A stretch of 64,000 nucleotides of DNA from JBAOHV01 sp964450685 (GCA_964450685.1 CAYVDN010000010.1:1-64000); one strand, 5' to 3'. Positions 1 to 8,393 are shown, counted from the stretch's first letter. The notes: generated from the sequence alone by a model not told the origin. Made by a program: numbers and translations.

Positions 1-393
1 GGGTGGGAGTGGCACGAGCCGGATCTGGTGGATCCTGAGCTCGGTGTCATGGACACGCTGCCGTGGTTCCGGCGAACCGTGTTCCGCGCCGGGGTCGAAC
101 CGCATGTCGTGGCAGTCGTCGGCGACTCACCCACCGTCGCGCGTATCTGGTCGACGCCGTGCGCGTTGGTGTTCATCGACGGTGGCCACGGCGAGGAGCC
201 CGCTGCCCTCGACTACGAACTGTGGACCCCTCATGTGGCTCCCGGCGGTCTCCTGGCGATCCACGACGTGTTCCCGGACCCCGCCGACGGCGGTCGTCCC
301 CCCTACGAGCGGATCTACCTGCCGGCGATTCAGTCGGGCCGCTTCGTCGAGCTGGGTGCCACAGGGTCGCTGAGGGTGCTCGAGCGGGTCTGA
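1..393 (+). CDS. Class I SAM-dependent methyltransferase, C-terminal part
   Basis: The frame is open from base 1, so the gene begins before the window and only about the last 130 codons are seen. The segment VFIDGGHGEEPAALDYELW followed by APGGLLAIHDVF is the second half of a Rossmann methyltransferase of the Methyltransf_24 type, where the acidic DGGH stretch and the HD motif close the active site. The SAM-binding glycine loop would lie upstream and is not visible. The substrate cannot be told. The end overlaps the convergent membrane-protein gene by 64 bases. Family call is sound; function beyond methyl transfer is unknown. Confidence 0.75.
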   Translation, partial: GWEWHEPDLVDPELGVMDTLPWFRRTVFRAGVEPHVVAVVGDSPTVARIWSTPCALVFIDGGHGEEPAALDYELWTPHVAPGGLLAIHDVFPDPADGGRPPYERIYLPAIQSGRFVELGATGSLRVLERV

Positions 394-785
394 GGGTCTC
401 CACGGACGCCCTTCCCGGCGGCCTTCGCCAACGACACCGGATCCAGCCCGGCTTCCTCGCGGCGTCTCCTGGCCCGCGCTGAGCTGCGCCAGACCAGCAG
501 GACGATCACGACGATCGCTACCAGCACCATCCAGAACAGGGCGGCCTGTCGGGATCCACCGGGTTCACCGGAGTTCGTCGGCGTGGCGCCCGAGTTCGGC
601 TTGGGCAGGCTGTTGCCCAGATCCCGGTTGTCGGTGGGCAGCGTAGATGTCGTCTGCACGCCGGGCTCCGCCTGCGCGACCGGGGTCACAGTCGCCCCGA
701 CCGGACCGGTTGGGCCCAGGAGCGCAGCAGGGCCGATCAGGGCGGCGGCGACCGCCAGCTTCACCACGAAGGGGGGGATCATCAC
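330..785 (-). CDS. Small secreted or membrane-anchored protein, unknown function
   Basis: A 151-residue protein with an N-terminal hydrophobic signal-like segment (about residues 5-30), a Thr/Pro/Ser/Asn-rich extracytoplasmic linker (about 35-80), one strong membrane helix rich in Val/Ile (about 83-100) and an Arg-rich cytoplasmic tail (SSARARRRREE). The layout is a type I single-pass membrane protein. It starts 16 bases after the toroid-protein gene ends, on the same strand, so it is probably the last gene of the envelope operon running down from lnt. The 3' end overlaps the opposite methyltransferase gene. Start may be either of two adjacent Met codons. No family recognised. Confidence 0.65.
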   Translation of the reverse strand: MMIPPFVVKLAVAAALIGPAALLGPTGPVGATVTPVAQAEPGVQTTSTLPTDNRDLGNSLPKPNSGATPTNSGEPGGSRQAALFWMVLVAIVVIVLLVWRSSARARRRREEAGLDPVSLAKAAGKGVRGDPQTRSSTLSDPVAPSSTKRPD

Positions 786-801
786 AAAAGTCTCCCGCGG
801 T

Positions 802-1851
802 TCAGCCCGACACGTCGGGCAGGGCGGAGTGGTCGGTGAAAAGGGTAGAGGTGGCCGAGGCGCCCCCGAGGGCGTCGGCAGCGAGGACGACCGCGGCAGC
901 TGTGTAGGTGGACTGCTCGCCGCCGGGGAAATTCACCTCCTCGGGCACGACTATCCCGGTCCAGTAGCGGTCGTTGTCCTCGCGCAGGCGCTGCGCCCAC
1001 GCGAACAGACGCAGAGCGCCAGCGCGGTCACCCACTGCCAGGTGGGCGATTGCGCACTCGCAAGTCTCCGCCGCTGTGATCCACGGGCGGTCGGACACGC
1101 AGCGGATGCCCCACCCGTCGATCGTGAACGCTTCGCGCCGGTGGTCCAGACGTTCGCGGCCGGCGTCTCCGCGGATGACCCCGCACAGGACCGGGTAGTA
1201 CCAGTCCATCGCCCAACGGTGCTTCGGGGCGAACGCGTCGGGGTCGTCGCGGATCACCCGGTCCAGCCGTGAAGCCGCGAGCTCCCAGTTGGGGCGCTCG
1301 TGGCCGAGCTCGCGGGAGATGGCGATCGCGCACCGCAGGCTGTGGCAGATCGACGACGAACCCGTGAGGAGCGCGAACGTGAAGGGAGTCGAGTCGGCGT
1401 GACGAGCCCAGATGACCTCGCCGCCCGGTTGCTGGAGTGCCAGCACGAAGTCGGTCGCGTCGCGGACCATCGGCCACAACGCCTCGAGCGTTCCCCGGTC
1501 GCGGTAGGTGAGCCAGTGGAACCAGACCCCCGCTGCGACGTAGGCGACGCAGTTGGCGTCCAGCTTGTCCTGTTCGACCTGGTCGGCCAGGTAGTACTGA
1601 TGCCAGGCACCGTCCTCGCGCTGGAGGGACTGGAGCCAGTCGAATCCCCGTTCGGCGCCGGTCCTGTGTCCGCCGAGCATGAGAGCCATCAGCGCCTCGG
1701 TGTGGTTCCACGGGTCGGCGTGGCCCCCGGGGAACCATGGAACCATGCCGCTCGGGAGCTGCCATTCGGCGATGGCGTCGACGGTTGCGCACAGCTGCGC
1801 GGCGGTGACCAGCTCGTCGATGTCGACAAGTGGGGATTCGGCCTCAGCCAC
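802..1851 (-). CDS. Alpha/alpha-toroid (terpene cyclase/prenyltransferase-fold) protein
   Basis: A 349-residue protein without membrane segments whose repeated helical hairpins and Trp/Gly-rich turns (for example AERGFDWLQSLQREDGAWHQ) resemble the alpha-alpha toroid fold of prenyltransferase beta subunits, squalene-hopene cyclases and six-hairpin glycosidases. The DXDD cyclase motif is not evident, so a cyclase role is not claimed. The start overlaps the end of the methyltransferase gene by 8 bases, which ties it to that gene and to the GT4 gene upstream. The operon context suggests it processes or recognises a glycolipid or polysaccharide, but this is inference. Confidence 0.6.
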   Translation of the reverse strand: MAEAESPLVDIDELVTAAQLCATVDAIAEWQLPSGMVPWFPGGHADPWNHTEALMALMLGGHRTGAERGFDWLQSLQREDGAWHQYYLADQVEQDKLDANCVAYVAAGVWFHWLTYRDRGTLEALWPMVRDATDFVLALQQPGGEVIWARHADSTPFTFALLTGSSSICHSLRCAIAISRELGHERPNWELAASRLDRVIRDDPDAFAPKHRWAMDWYYPVLCGVIRGDAGRERLDHRREAFTIDGWGIRCVSDRPWITAAETCECAIAHLAVGDRAGALRLFAWAQRLREDNDRYWTGIVVPEEVNFPGGEQSTYTAAAVVLAADALGGASATSTLFTDHSALPDVSG

Positions 1852-2674
1852 GGATGTCGGCGGTCTCGGGGGCTGGTGCGGCGAAGCTCACCTTCGCCCG
1901 GCTGGCGCTCTCGGGGCGCACCGTGCGTTCGGGGTCGCCGGCGGTGGCGTCGTCCGAGGTTGGTTTGGCCGAGTAAACGACGACGCTCTTGCCGAGCACG
2001 GGGTTCAGCAGCCTCTCGGTGGTCCGGGTGAGAGCGGGTGCCTTGGCGATGTCCCAGACGAGCAGGCGGTGGTAGGCCTGCACGAGCGGGTGCACGTCGT
2101 TCGTCGGACCGATCAGGCACTTGAGCCACCAGTACGGCGAGTGCAGCGCATGGGCGCGGTGGGACGCACCTGGCTCCAGTCCGGCGCCACTCAACCGGTG
2201 CCGGAAGAGCTGTTCGGTGTAGATGCGCACGTGGCCGCCTGCGGCGAGGGGGGCGTGGTACTCGGCGGAGAGCGCCCAGCAGATCTTCTCGGGGAACCAC
2301 GCCGGCACCGTGGCTGCAAGCACACCTCCCGGCTTGAGGACCCGGCGGATCTCGGCCATGGCGCCTGCATCGTCGGGGATGTGCTCGAACACCTCGGAGC
2401 AGATGACCCGGTCGAAGGTGTCGTCGGGGAATGGAAGGTGCAGGGCATCGCCGTTGAGCGCCACGCCGAGCCCGTCAGCGGGAGCTTCGCCCGCGTCGCG
2501 CATCGCCCAGAAGAGCTTGCGGACGTCGCCGAGCTCGCCGAAGTCGTAGTCGAGCGACACGACCCGTGCCCCTCGACGGAAGCACTCGAACGAGTGACGC
2601 CCGGCCCCGGCACCCATGTCGAGCACCAGGTCGTCGGCGCGCAGGCCGAGCAGGTCGTAGTCGACTGTCAGCAC
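1844..2674 (-). CDS. Class I SAM-dependent methyltransferase
   Basis: A 276-residue Rossmann methyltransferase of the Methyltransf_11 type. Motif I is VLDMGAGAGRHS near residue 20, the acidic motif II is VVSLDYD, and VICSEVFEHIPDDAGAMAEIRRVL and LKPGGVL give motifs post-II and III. The C-terminal third has an aromatic-rich substrate region (HSPYWWLKCLIG). It lies one base downstream of the GT4 glycosyltransferase and overlaps the toroid-protein gene, so the three are almost certainly co-transcribed. A sugar or lipid-linked acceptor is likely from context; the exact acceptor is not readable. Confidence 0.85.
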   Translation of the reverse strand: MLTVDYDLLGLRADDLVLDMGAGAGRHSFECFRRGARVVSLDYDFGELGDVRKLFWAMRDAGEAPADGLGVALNGDALHLPFPDDTFDRVICSEVFEHIPDDAGAMAEIRRVLKPGGVLAATVPAWFPEKICWALSAEYHAPLAAGGHVRIYTEQLFRHRLSGAGLEPGASHRAHALHSPYWWLKCLIGPTNDVHPLVQAYHRLLVWDIAKAPALTRTTERLLNPVLGKSVVVYSAKPTSDDATAGDPERTVRPESASRAKVSFAAPAPETADIRG

Positions 2675-2675
2675 G

Positions 2676-4013
2676 TCAGGCCTTCCACGGGTTGGCGGCA
2701 GCGTCCTCGAGGAGCGCCCTGTAGTGATCGACGGTGCGCACCGCTGTGTGGCGCCAGCTCCAACGGTTGATCACACGCTCGCGTCCGGCTGCCCCGATGC
2801 GCTGTGCGCCCGTCGGGTCGTCGAGCGCGCGGCGTATGCCGGCGGCCAGCGACTCGCTGTCGCCTGGGACGGTCATGTAGCAGGTCTCCCCGTCGGGTCC
2901 GGCGACCTCGGGTATCGCCCCGCCGGTCGTCGCGACGAGTGGGCAGCCCGTGCTCATCGCTTCGATCGCCGGCAGTGAGAAGCCCTCGTACAGCGAGGGC
3001 ACGACCGCGCATGCCGACTCGTTGTACAGCTCGACGATCCGTTCGTCGCTTATGCCCGAGACGAACTCGACGGCATCGGCAAGGCCGAGCTGCTCGATCG
3101 TGCGCTGGGCGGCTGAGCCCTCCTTGAGGCGGCCGACCATGACCAGCTTCAGTTCGGGACGGTCCGTGCGCAGCTTCGCCAGTGCCTCGAGCAGGTATCG
3201 CTGGCCCTTCATCGCGACGTCGGACGACGCGGTGGAGATGATCTGGTTGGGGTTGCGCTCGATCCCGGGGATCGGCACGAACAGGTCCGGGTCGACGCCG
3301 ACGGGCACGATGAACAGCTTCTCGGGTGAGACCATGTGGTCACGACAGATGTCGTCGTAGGAGTTGCGCGAAACGGTGATCACCCGACGCAACCGCTTCG
3401 CGACCCGGGTCTGCATCTTCGTGAACGCGTACCAGCGGGACTTCGACCAGCGCTGCCAGGGTGTCTCGGCGTGCTCCATCTCTAGCCGGCGGTCCATGGT
3501 GATGGGGTGGTGGATCGTGCCGAGCACCGGCAGCCCCATGCGTTCCATCAGCAGCAGTCCGTAGCCCAGGCACTGGTTGTCCTGGACGAGGTCGAACTCG
3601 CCGGCCCTGCTGCGCAGGTGGTCCCACGCGCGCAGCGAAAAGGCGAGGGGCTCCGGGAAGGTGCCTGTGGAGAAGGCTGTCACCTCTGCCCAGTCCCAGC
3701 GGTCCTTGAGCTCCCAGAATGCAGGCATGCGCATCGGGAAGTACTCGTTGTAGATGTCCAGGCTGGGCAGTTCGATCAACGGGACACGCTCGTCCACGAT
3801 CGGGTACGGCTGCCCGGAGAGGACCTCGGCGTGGTGCCCCAGGTCGACGAGCGCCTTCGTCAGATGGCGGGTGTACACACCCTGGCCACCGACGTGGGGC
3901 TTGCCCCGGTAGGTCAGGTAGGCGATGCGAAGCGGGTCGTCCGGTCCCGGTACCCGGCGCGGCGATCCGGGCGACGCGGACCGGGGGAGGGAGGAGCCGT
4001 TCTGCATGACCAA
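2676..4013 (-). CDS. GT4-family glycosyltransferase
   Basis: A 445-residue GT-B enzyme of family GT4. After a Pro/Ser-rich N-terminus, the first Rossmann domain begins at RIAYLTYRGKPHVGGQGVY, with the Gly-rich loop that contacts the nucleotide sugar. The C-terminal domain shows MVGRLKEGSA and the EX7E element EGFSLPAIE, with a following GGAIPEV loop; these are the retaining GT4 nucleotide-binding residues. It precedes the methyltransferase by one base and follows lnt by 39 bases. A role in making a methylated cell-envelope glycan or glycolipid is a reasonable inference. A second in-frame Met two codons later is an alternative start. Confidence 0.9.
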   Translation of the reverse strand: MVMQNGSSLPRSASPGSPRRVPGPDDPLRIAYLTYRGKPHVGGQGVYTRHLTKALVDLGHHAEVLSGQPYPIVDERVPLIELPSLDIYNEYFPMRMPAFWELKDRWDWAEVTAFSTGTFPEPLAFSLRAWDHLRSRAGEFDLVQDNQCLGYGLLLMERMGLPVLGTIHHPITMDRRLEMEHAETPWQRWSKSRWYAFTKMQTRVAKRLRRVITVSRNSYDDICRDHMVSPEKLFIVPVGVDPDLFVPIPGIERNPNQIISTASSDVAMKGQRYLLEALAKLRTDRPELKLVMVGRLKEGSAAQRTIEQLGLADAVEFVSGISDERIVELYNESACAVVPSLYEGFSLPAIEAMSTGCPLVATTGGAIPEVAGPDGETCYMTVPGDSESLAAGIRRALDDPTGAQRIGAAGRERVINRWSWRHTAVRTVDHYRALLEDAAANPWKA

Positions 4014-4052
4014 GAAGCTTCGTGGGGTGGAGCAGGGTCGGTCAAATGGCCG

Positions 4053-5609
4053 TCACTCTGTGTGGTCCAGGTTTCTCTCAGAGCGTCGGGCCCTGCGCCG
4101 GCCCACCTCGGCCACGGTCAGCGCCACGCCGGCGGCCACCAGCGCCGGCAGCGCCCCCAGGGCTTGCGCCGGTGTGGTGCCTGTGAGTCGGGGCACGTCT
4201 GCGTAGAGGACGGTCTGCTCGCTGATGGCGGTGTGTTGCAGCAGTCCCCCCCGGTCGTCGAACACGCCGGAGAAGCCGGTAGGTGCCGCCTGGAGCAGCC
4301 AACGACGGCTCTCGGCTGCCCTCAGCGCTGAGGTCGCCAACTGCTGGGTCTGGACCTGTGTGAGCCAGTAGCTCGAACCGTTGGTCGGGTTGATGACGAT
4401 CTCACCGCCGTCACGAACCCCTTCTCGGATCCTGCGTGAGAAGAAGACCTCCCAGCTGATCGCCACCGCTAGCGGCCCGGCATCGGTGTCGATCGCAGCC
4501 GATCCGTTCCCGGGAACCTGGTCGCGGGGCGGCAGGACACCCGCCGCGATCGGTTCGAACAGCGGCCTCATCGGCACGTACTCCCCGAAGGGCACGCGCC
4601 GTTCCTTGTCGTAGCGAGCCCCGACAGAGCCGTCCGGTTCGTAGACGAGCACATAGTTGAGGAACCGTTGCGGGTCGTCAGGTGCGTCCTCCACTACTCC
4701 CACGACGATGGTCGCGCCGAGCCGAACGGCTTCGGCTGCGATCATCGGACCCCATGGTGAGTCGACGAACGCTCCCTCCACGTTGATTGCGTTCTCTGGC
4801 CAGAGCACCAGGTCGACCCCGCTGTCGGAGTCGATCGTCGCGGTCGCGTCCAGATGTCTCTGAACCACCAGAGGGCCCTGGTCGGAGGTGTACCGGGTGC
4901 CCTGCGGACCGCCTCCCTGAACGACGGCAACGTGCACGGTTCCCTCCGACGCGCCGGCCGGCCACAGGATCCCTGCGGAGCAGAGCACGCCAAGCGTTGC
5001 GACCACTGCGACCGGTTCCTGCCAACGTCGTTCGTGGACAGCTACGTAGAGCGCCGATCCACATGCGGCGACAGCGGCACTCAGGAGCAGGGATCCACCG
5101 ATCGTCGCGATAGGTAGCAGCGGAGCGCGGGTCTGCGACATCGACATCAGCGACAGCGGCACGCCGCCGAACGGTGCGTGGTCGTGGAACCACTCGAACA
5201 GCACGATCGCCGCGGGCAGAGTGAAGAGCCGACGGCGATCGGAGCCCGCGGCGATGCTTACCAGTCCCACCAGGGGACCCCATCCGAGGAGCAGGCTGAC
5301 CACGTAGCCCGGTGGTGTCAGGCCCCACATCCACAGCATCGAGGGGGCGAACCATCCGATTCCAACGCAGTAGCCGGCAGCGAAGCGTTGGAGCCGTGGT
5401 CCGGATCCCAGAACGTGCAGCCACAGCGCCACTCCGGCTATCGCCAGTGGCCACCAACCCCACGGCGGCAACGACGCGCAGATCAGCAGGCCGGCCACCA
5501 GACCGAGCGCTACCGGTACGAAGCGGGGCCGTTCCACGGACCGGCATACTGCCACCAGCGCCACGGTGGAGTGAATCGGCGTGCGACGATAGAGGTGATG
5601 AAGCGACAT
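4053..5609 (-). CDS. lnt: Apolipoprotein N-acyltransferase (Lnt) homologue with Ser at the catalytic Cys position
   Basis: Lnt transfers the third acyl chain to the N-terminal Cys of lipoproteins in the membrane. The 518-residue product has about six N-terminal membrane helices, a nitrilase-like domain and a C-terminal membrane helix, as in the family. In the nitrilase domain Glu272 (LWPENA) and Lys335 (YDKERRVPFGEY) are in place, but the nucleophile position reads AISWE instead of the usual ICYE, giving Ser385 (codon AGC on the minus strand). It may be catalytically altered or a lineage variant. Many lipoprotein genes lie next door. The start is uncertain: GTG at 5618 or GTG codons further in are possible, and the divergent cytochrome gene starts at 5598. 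Confidence 0.85.
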   Translation of the reverse strand: MSLHHLYRRTPIHSTVALVAVCRSVERPRFVPVALGLVAGLLICASLPPWGWWPLAIAGVALWLHVLGSGPRLQRFAAGYCVGIGWFAPSMLWMWGLTPPGYVVSLLLGWGPLVGLVSIAAGSDRRRLFTLPAAIVLFEWFHDHAPFGGVPLSLMSMSQTRAPLLPIATIGGSLLLSAAVAACGSALYVAVHERRWQEPVAVVATLGVLCSAGILWPAGASEGTVHVAVVQGGGPQGTRYTSDQGPLVVQRHLDATATIDSDSGVDLVLWPENAINVEGAFVDSPWGPMIAAEAVRLGATIVVGVVEDAPDDPQRFLNYVLVYEPDGSVGARYDKERRVPFGEYVPMRPLFEPIAAGVLPPRDQVPGNGSAAIDTDAGPLAVAISWEVFFSRRIREGVRDGGEIVINPTNGSSYWLTQVQTQQLATSALRAAESRRWLLQAAPTGFSGVFDDRGGLLQHTAISEQTVLYADVPRLTGTTPAQALGALPALVAAGVALTVAEVGRRRARRSERNLDHTE

Positions 5610-5996
5610 CCACGTCACACCCTGTTCGCTGCGATGGCGGTACCAGTGCTGGTGCTGGCGGGTTGCGGTGACGACTCCGCCACCCCGACGACGACGACGG
5701 CTTCACTGTCGCCCCGGGCTCAGGAAGGGCTGACCGTCGCCCAGGACATGGGGTGCACCTCGTGTCATCGGAGCGACGACGATTCGATCGCCCCTCCGTG
5801 GGAAGGCCTTGCGGGGTCCGAGGTGGAACTGGATGACGGCACGACGGTGATCGCCGACGAGGAGTACCTGCGCACGGCGATCGTCGACCCGAACGCACAG
5901 CTGGTGAAGGGCTTCAACGGGATCATGCCCGAGCGGAAGCTGGACGATGCTCAGGTGGCGGCCTTGATCGCCTACCTACAGGAGGTCGGCCAGTAA
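5598..5996 (+). CDS. Lipoprotein cytochrome c, similar to the caa3-oxidase subunit II cytochrome domain
   Basis: A 132-residue lipoprotein. Residues 1-23 form a signal peptide with lipobox LAGC (Cys23), followed by a Thr-rich spacer. A class I cytochrome c domain follows: heme-binding CTSCH at 53-57 and axial Met110 in GIMPER. The stretch LAGSEVELDDGTTVIADEEY and the DPNAQLVKGF segment match the cytochrome domain fused to subunit II of caa3 oxidases. It heads the copper-delivery gene group and probably passes electrons to the terminal oxidase outside the membrane. An AGAGG lies just before the ATG; GTG at 5595 is an alternative start. Confidence 0.85.
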   Translation: MKRHPRHTLFAAMAVPVLVLAGCGDDSATPTTTTASLSPRAQEGLTVAQDMGCTSCHRSDDDSIAPPWEGLAGSEVELDDGTTVIADEEYLRTAIVDPNAQLVKGFNGIMPERKLDDAQVAALIAYLQEVGQ

Positions 5997-6072
5997 GCGG
6001 CCAGTACGTAGAGCCGACGATGGATCTCCGAGCTGGGACCTACGGCCCTATGGAAGCGATGGCAGGGCGAGG

Positions 6073-6753
6073 ATGATCACATACATGGATGGAGGACCCT
6101 CGAGAGCGGTCAGGTCGGTGCGACAAGTCCTGGTGGTGCTCGCGATGGTCGCCCTCGTCGCTGCTTCGGCGTGTGGAGGAGACGACGGAGCGACAACCAC
6201 CACGACCGGAGAACGCCAGCTCGCTGGTTACACACGTGAGCCCACTCCGTCGGTGGCAGCGGTGCAGCTACCGGTCGTCGGTGCTGCCGAGCCAGTCCCG
6301 GTCACGGCCGACCCGGATGGCCTGCGGGTCGTCTACTTCGGCTACACGTCCTGCCCGGACGTCTGTCCGACGACCATGAGCGACGTGAAACGGGCGCTGG
6401 CCGGGCTGCCAGCTGATCAGGCCGGACGTGTCAGCGTCGTCATGGTGTCGGTCGATCCCGAACGCGATGTCGAGGACAAGCTGGCTGCCTACGTCGCCAC
6501 GTTCGTCCCCGATGGCTTGGCATCACGGATCACCGACCCGGCACAGTTGCAGTCGGTCGCCGACGCGTTCGGTGTGCGTTACTCGGTCGAGACCTTGGAG
6601 GACGGCGAGGTCGAGGTGTCACACACCGGTGACCTGTACGTGGTCGATGATCAGGGCGACATCGTCCTGCAGTGGCCCTTCGGTACGGCGAGTGATGACA
6701 TATCCGCCGATCTGGCGGCATTGCTCGACACATCAGAAACACAGACCAGTTGA
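6073..6753 (+). CDS. SCO1/SenC-type copper chaperone lipoprotein
   Basis: A 226-residue thioredoxin-fold protein that delivers copper to, or reduces, the CuA site of cytochrome oxidase. A signal peptide ends at Cys34 (AASAC) with a TTTTT spacer. The copper ligands are Cys94 and Cys98 in CPDVCP and the His in VSHTGDLYVVD near residue 185, all present. VSVDPERD is the other typical SCO block. It lies between the cytochrome c lipoprotein and the PCuAC gene on the same strand, 76 bases after the former. ATG at 6085 or GTG at 6118 are alternative starts. Confidence 0.92.
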   Translation: MITYMDGGPSRAVRSVRQVLVVLAMVALVAASACGGDDGATTTTTGERQLAGYTREPTPSVAAVQLPVVGAAEPVPVTADPDGLRVVYFGYTSCPDVCPTTMSDVKRALAGLPADQAGRVSVVMVSVDPERDVEDKLAAYVATFVPDGLASRITDPAQLQSVADAFGVRYSVETLEDGEVEVSHTGDLYVVDDQGDIVLQWPFGTASDDISADLAALLDTSETQTS

Positions 6754-6769
6754 AAGAGAGGAAGCTTCC

Positions 6770-7396
6770 ATGACCCCGGATTCCACCAACCCCAGCCACA
6801 CGAAGCCCGCCCGTCGACTCACGACCCGGTTCGCGGCCGGAGCCCTGGCCCTGACCCTGGTGTCTGGCGGGCTTGCCGCGTGCGGCGGGTCCGATGACTC
6901 GGCGGACGAGACCACCACGACCGAGGCCACAACGACGACGTCCTCGGCTGCGCTGGCCATCTCCGACCAGTGGGTCCGTCCCGCAGAGGACTTGGCAGCG
7001 AAGAACCGCACTGCCATCTATCTCACCATCACCGGTGGCGCCGAGGACGATGCGCTGATCAGCGCCTCGGTCCCCGCCGACTTGGCCGGCACCGTTGAGC
7101 TGCACGAGACCAAGGAGGCGGAGTCGACCGAGACCACCGCCGCGATGGGTGAGACCGAGAGCACCATGGCCGGTGGCGACATGGACAGTGGTGACAGTGG
7201 CTCGATGATGACGATGTCGCAGGTCGACCGCATCGAGGTGCCCGCTGGTGAGGTCGTCGAGCTGAAGCCGGGCGGCTACCACATCATGGTGATGGATCTG
7301 ATGAAGCCGTTGGTGCCCGGCGACACGGTCGAGGTCACGGTCACGTTCGAGAACGCTGGCGACATGACCTTCACCGCCGAGGTCCGAGAAGCGTGA
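6770..7396 (+). CDS. PCuAC-type periplasmic copper chaperone lipoprotein
   Basis: A 208-residue lipoprotein of the PCuAC (DUF461) family, which loads Cu(I) onto SCO proteins or directly onto oxidase. The signal peptide ends in lipobox LAAC, then a DETTTTEATTTT spacer. The copper motif is seen as LHETK, an inserted Met-rich loop (about ten Met between LHETK and HIMVM, including SMMTM) and GGYHIMVMDL near the C-terminus. The Met-rich insertion is longer than in the minimal family and may add Cu(I) sites. A strong AGAGAGGAAG ribosome site precedes ATG 6770, 16 bases after the SCO stop, so this start is firm. It overlaps the next gene by GTGA. Confidence 0.9.
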   Translation: MTPDSTNPSHTKPARRLTTRFAAGALALTLVSGGLAACGGSDDSADETTTTEATTTTSSAALAISDQWVRPAEDLAAKNRTAIYLTITGGAEDDALISASVPADLAGTVELHETKEAESTETTAAMGETESTMAGGDMDSGDSGSMMTMSQVDRIEVPAGEVVELKPGGYHIMVMDLMKPLVPGDTVEVTVTFENAGDMTFTAEVREA

Positions 7397-7806
7397 AACG
7401 CCCGGCTCTGGTCGGCGCAGCGGTCGGGGTCCTTCTCGTGACCCTGGCCGCTGCGGTCGCGTTCGTGGTGGTCTTCGGCGGCGACGATGCCGCGGACTCA
7501 CCGACGCTCGAGGTCGTGCCCACCGACGACGGTGAGGTCGACCACGACTTCGTCATACCGGCCGGCACCGAGGCCCGGCGGCTGCGCGGCGAGACGGTGG
7601 AGATAATGCCCGAGACGCTCGACGTGGTGGTCGGCGAGTCGATCAGGGTTCGCAACGAGGACTCGACGGGCGCATACGCAGGTATCTTCTACGTCGGCCC
7701 CGGCGAGGTGGTGAGCATGCGCTTCACCACCCCCGGAACGCTGAGCGGGGAATGCGACCTGAACGCCGGTGGGGAGTTCACGGTGAACGTTCGCGAGCGC
7801 GCCTGA
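7393..7806 (+). CDS. Cupredoxin-like membrane-anchored protein
   Basis: A 137-residue protein with an uncleaved or signal-anchor helix (about residues 5-28) and a small beta-rich domain. SIRVRNEDSTGAYAGIF and FTTPGTLSGECDLNAGGEF follow the cupredoxin pattern, but His is absent where a ligand is normally found and the usual CxxH reads CDLN, so only one Cys remains. A canonical type 1 copper site cannot form. Start is GTG 7393, overlapping the PCuAC stop as GTGA, so translation is likely coupled. Its place in the group suggests a structural or alternative copper role; this is inference. Confidence 0.65.
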   Translation: MKRPALVGAAVGVLLVTLAAAVAFVVVFGGDDAADSPTLEVVPTDDGEVDHDFVIPAGTEARRLRGETVEIMPETLDVVVGESIRVRNEDSTGAYAGIFYVGPGEVVSMRFTTPGTLSGECDLNAGGEFTVNVRERA

Positions 7807-7860
7807 CCTATCCTGCACGGCGAGTGCAGCCAGCACGTCGATCCGTTCGGAGGAGTCCAA

Positions 7861-8355
7861 ATGTCGAGCACCCGCACCAAGTTCCGCAGCGTCGCCGCGG
7901 TGGCAACGGCCGCGCTGGCTGTGACCGGTCTGAGCGCTTGCACCGAGTCCCCCGAAGAGGTGGCAGCGACCAGCACCACGACGAGCACGATCGCTCCTGA
8001 GGTGCCGACCGTCGCTTGGCTGTGGGCCGACCCTGTCGAGGAGACCGGCGCCGATGTCGCGGTTCCCGTCTACGCGAGCATCCAGGGGGGAACGGTCGAG
8101 GACCGCCTGACCGGAGTGACGGTCGCCCCGGAACTCGCCGACAGCGCCCGGATAGTCGGTGAGGAATCGGTGGAGATCCCTGCGGGGAGGACCGTGAACC
8201 TGGCCGAGGACGGTACCCACCTGGAGCTGGTGGGCCTGAACGAGGAGCTCGAGTACAACCGGGGCTTCACCGTCACCCTCGAGTTCGAGGTTGCCGGCGA
8301 GGTCGAGATCGAGGGTGTGGTCCGCAACCCGGTCGATCCCGGCGCACCCAACTGA
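7861..8355 (+). CDS. PCuAC-like lipoprotein with degenerate copper motif
   Basis: A 164-residue lipoprotein: signal peptide with LSAC, a Thr/Ser-rich spacer, then a beta-sandwich with the PCuAC layout (VEIPAGRTVNLAEDGTHLEL, then FTVTLEFEVAG). The Cu-binding HxM is replaced by THLEL and no Met ligands are seen, so it probably does not bind copper as PCuAC does. A GGAGGAG ribosome site precedes the ATG. A TATCCT box at about 7809 may give it its own promoter, 54 bases after the cupredoxin-like gene. The family relation rests on pattern alone. Confidence 0.65.
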   Translation: MSSTRTKFRSVAAVATAALAVTGLSACTESPEEVAATSTTTSTIAPEVPTVAWLWADPVEETGADVAVPVYASIQGGTVEDRLTGVTVAPELADSARIVGEESVEIPAGRTVNLAEDGTHLELVGLNEELEYNRGFTVTLEFEVAGEVEIEGVVRNPVDPGAPN

Positions 8356-8363
8356 TCGCACCG

Positions 8364-8393
8364 GGCTGATCGGTCGTGTCAGGCCGATCGACC
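8364..8393. terminator. Bidirectional terminator candidate between converging genes
   Basis: The arms GGCTGATCGG (8364-8373) and CCGATCGACC (8384-8393) pair with one mismatch and one G-T pair around a 10-base loop. It sits between the PCuAC-like gene and hemY and covers the hemY stop codon. There is no U-tract, as is common in high-GC actinobacteria. Confidence 0.4.
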
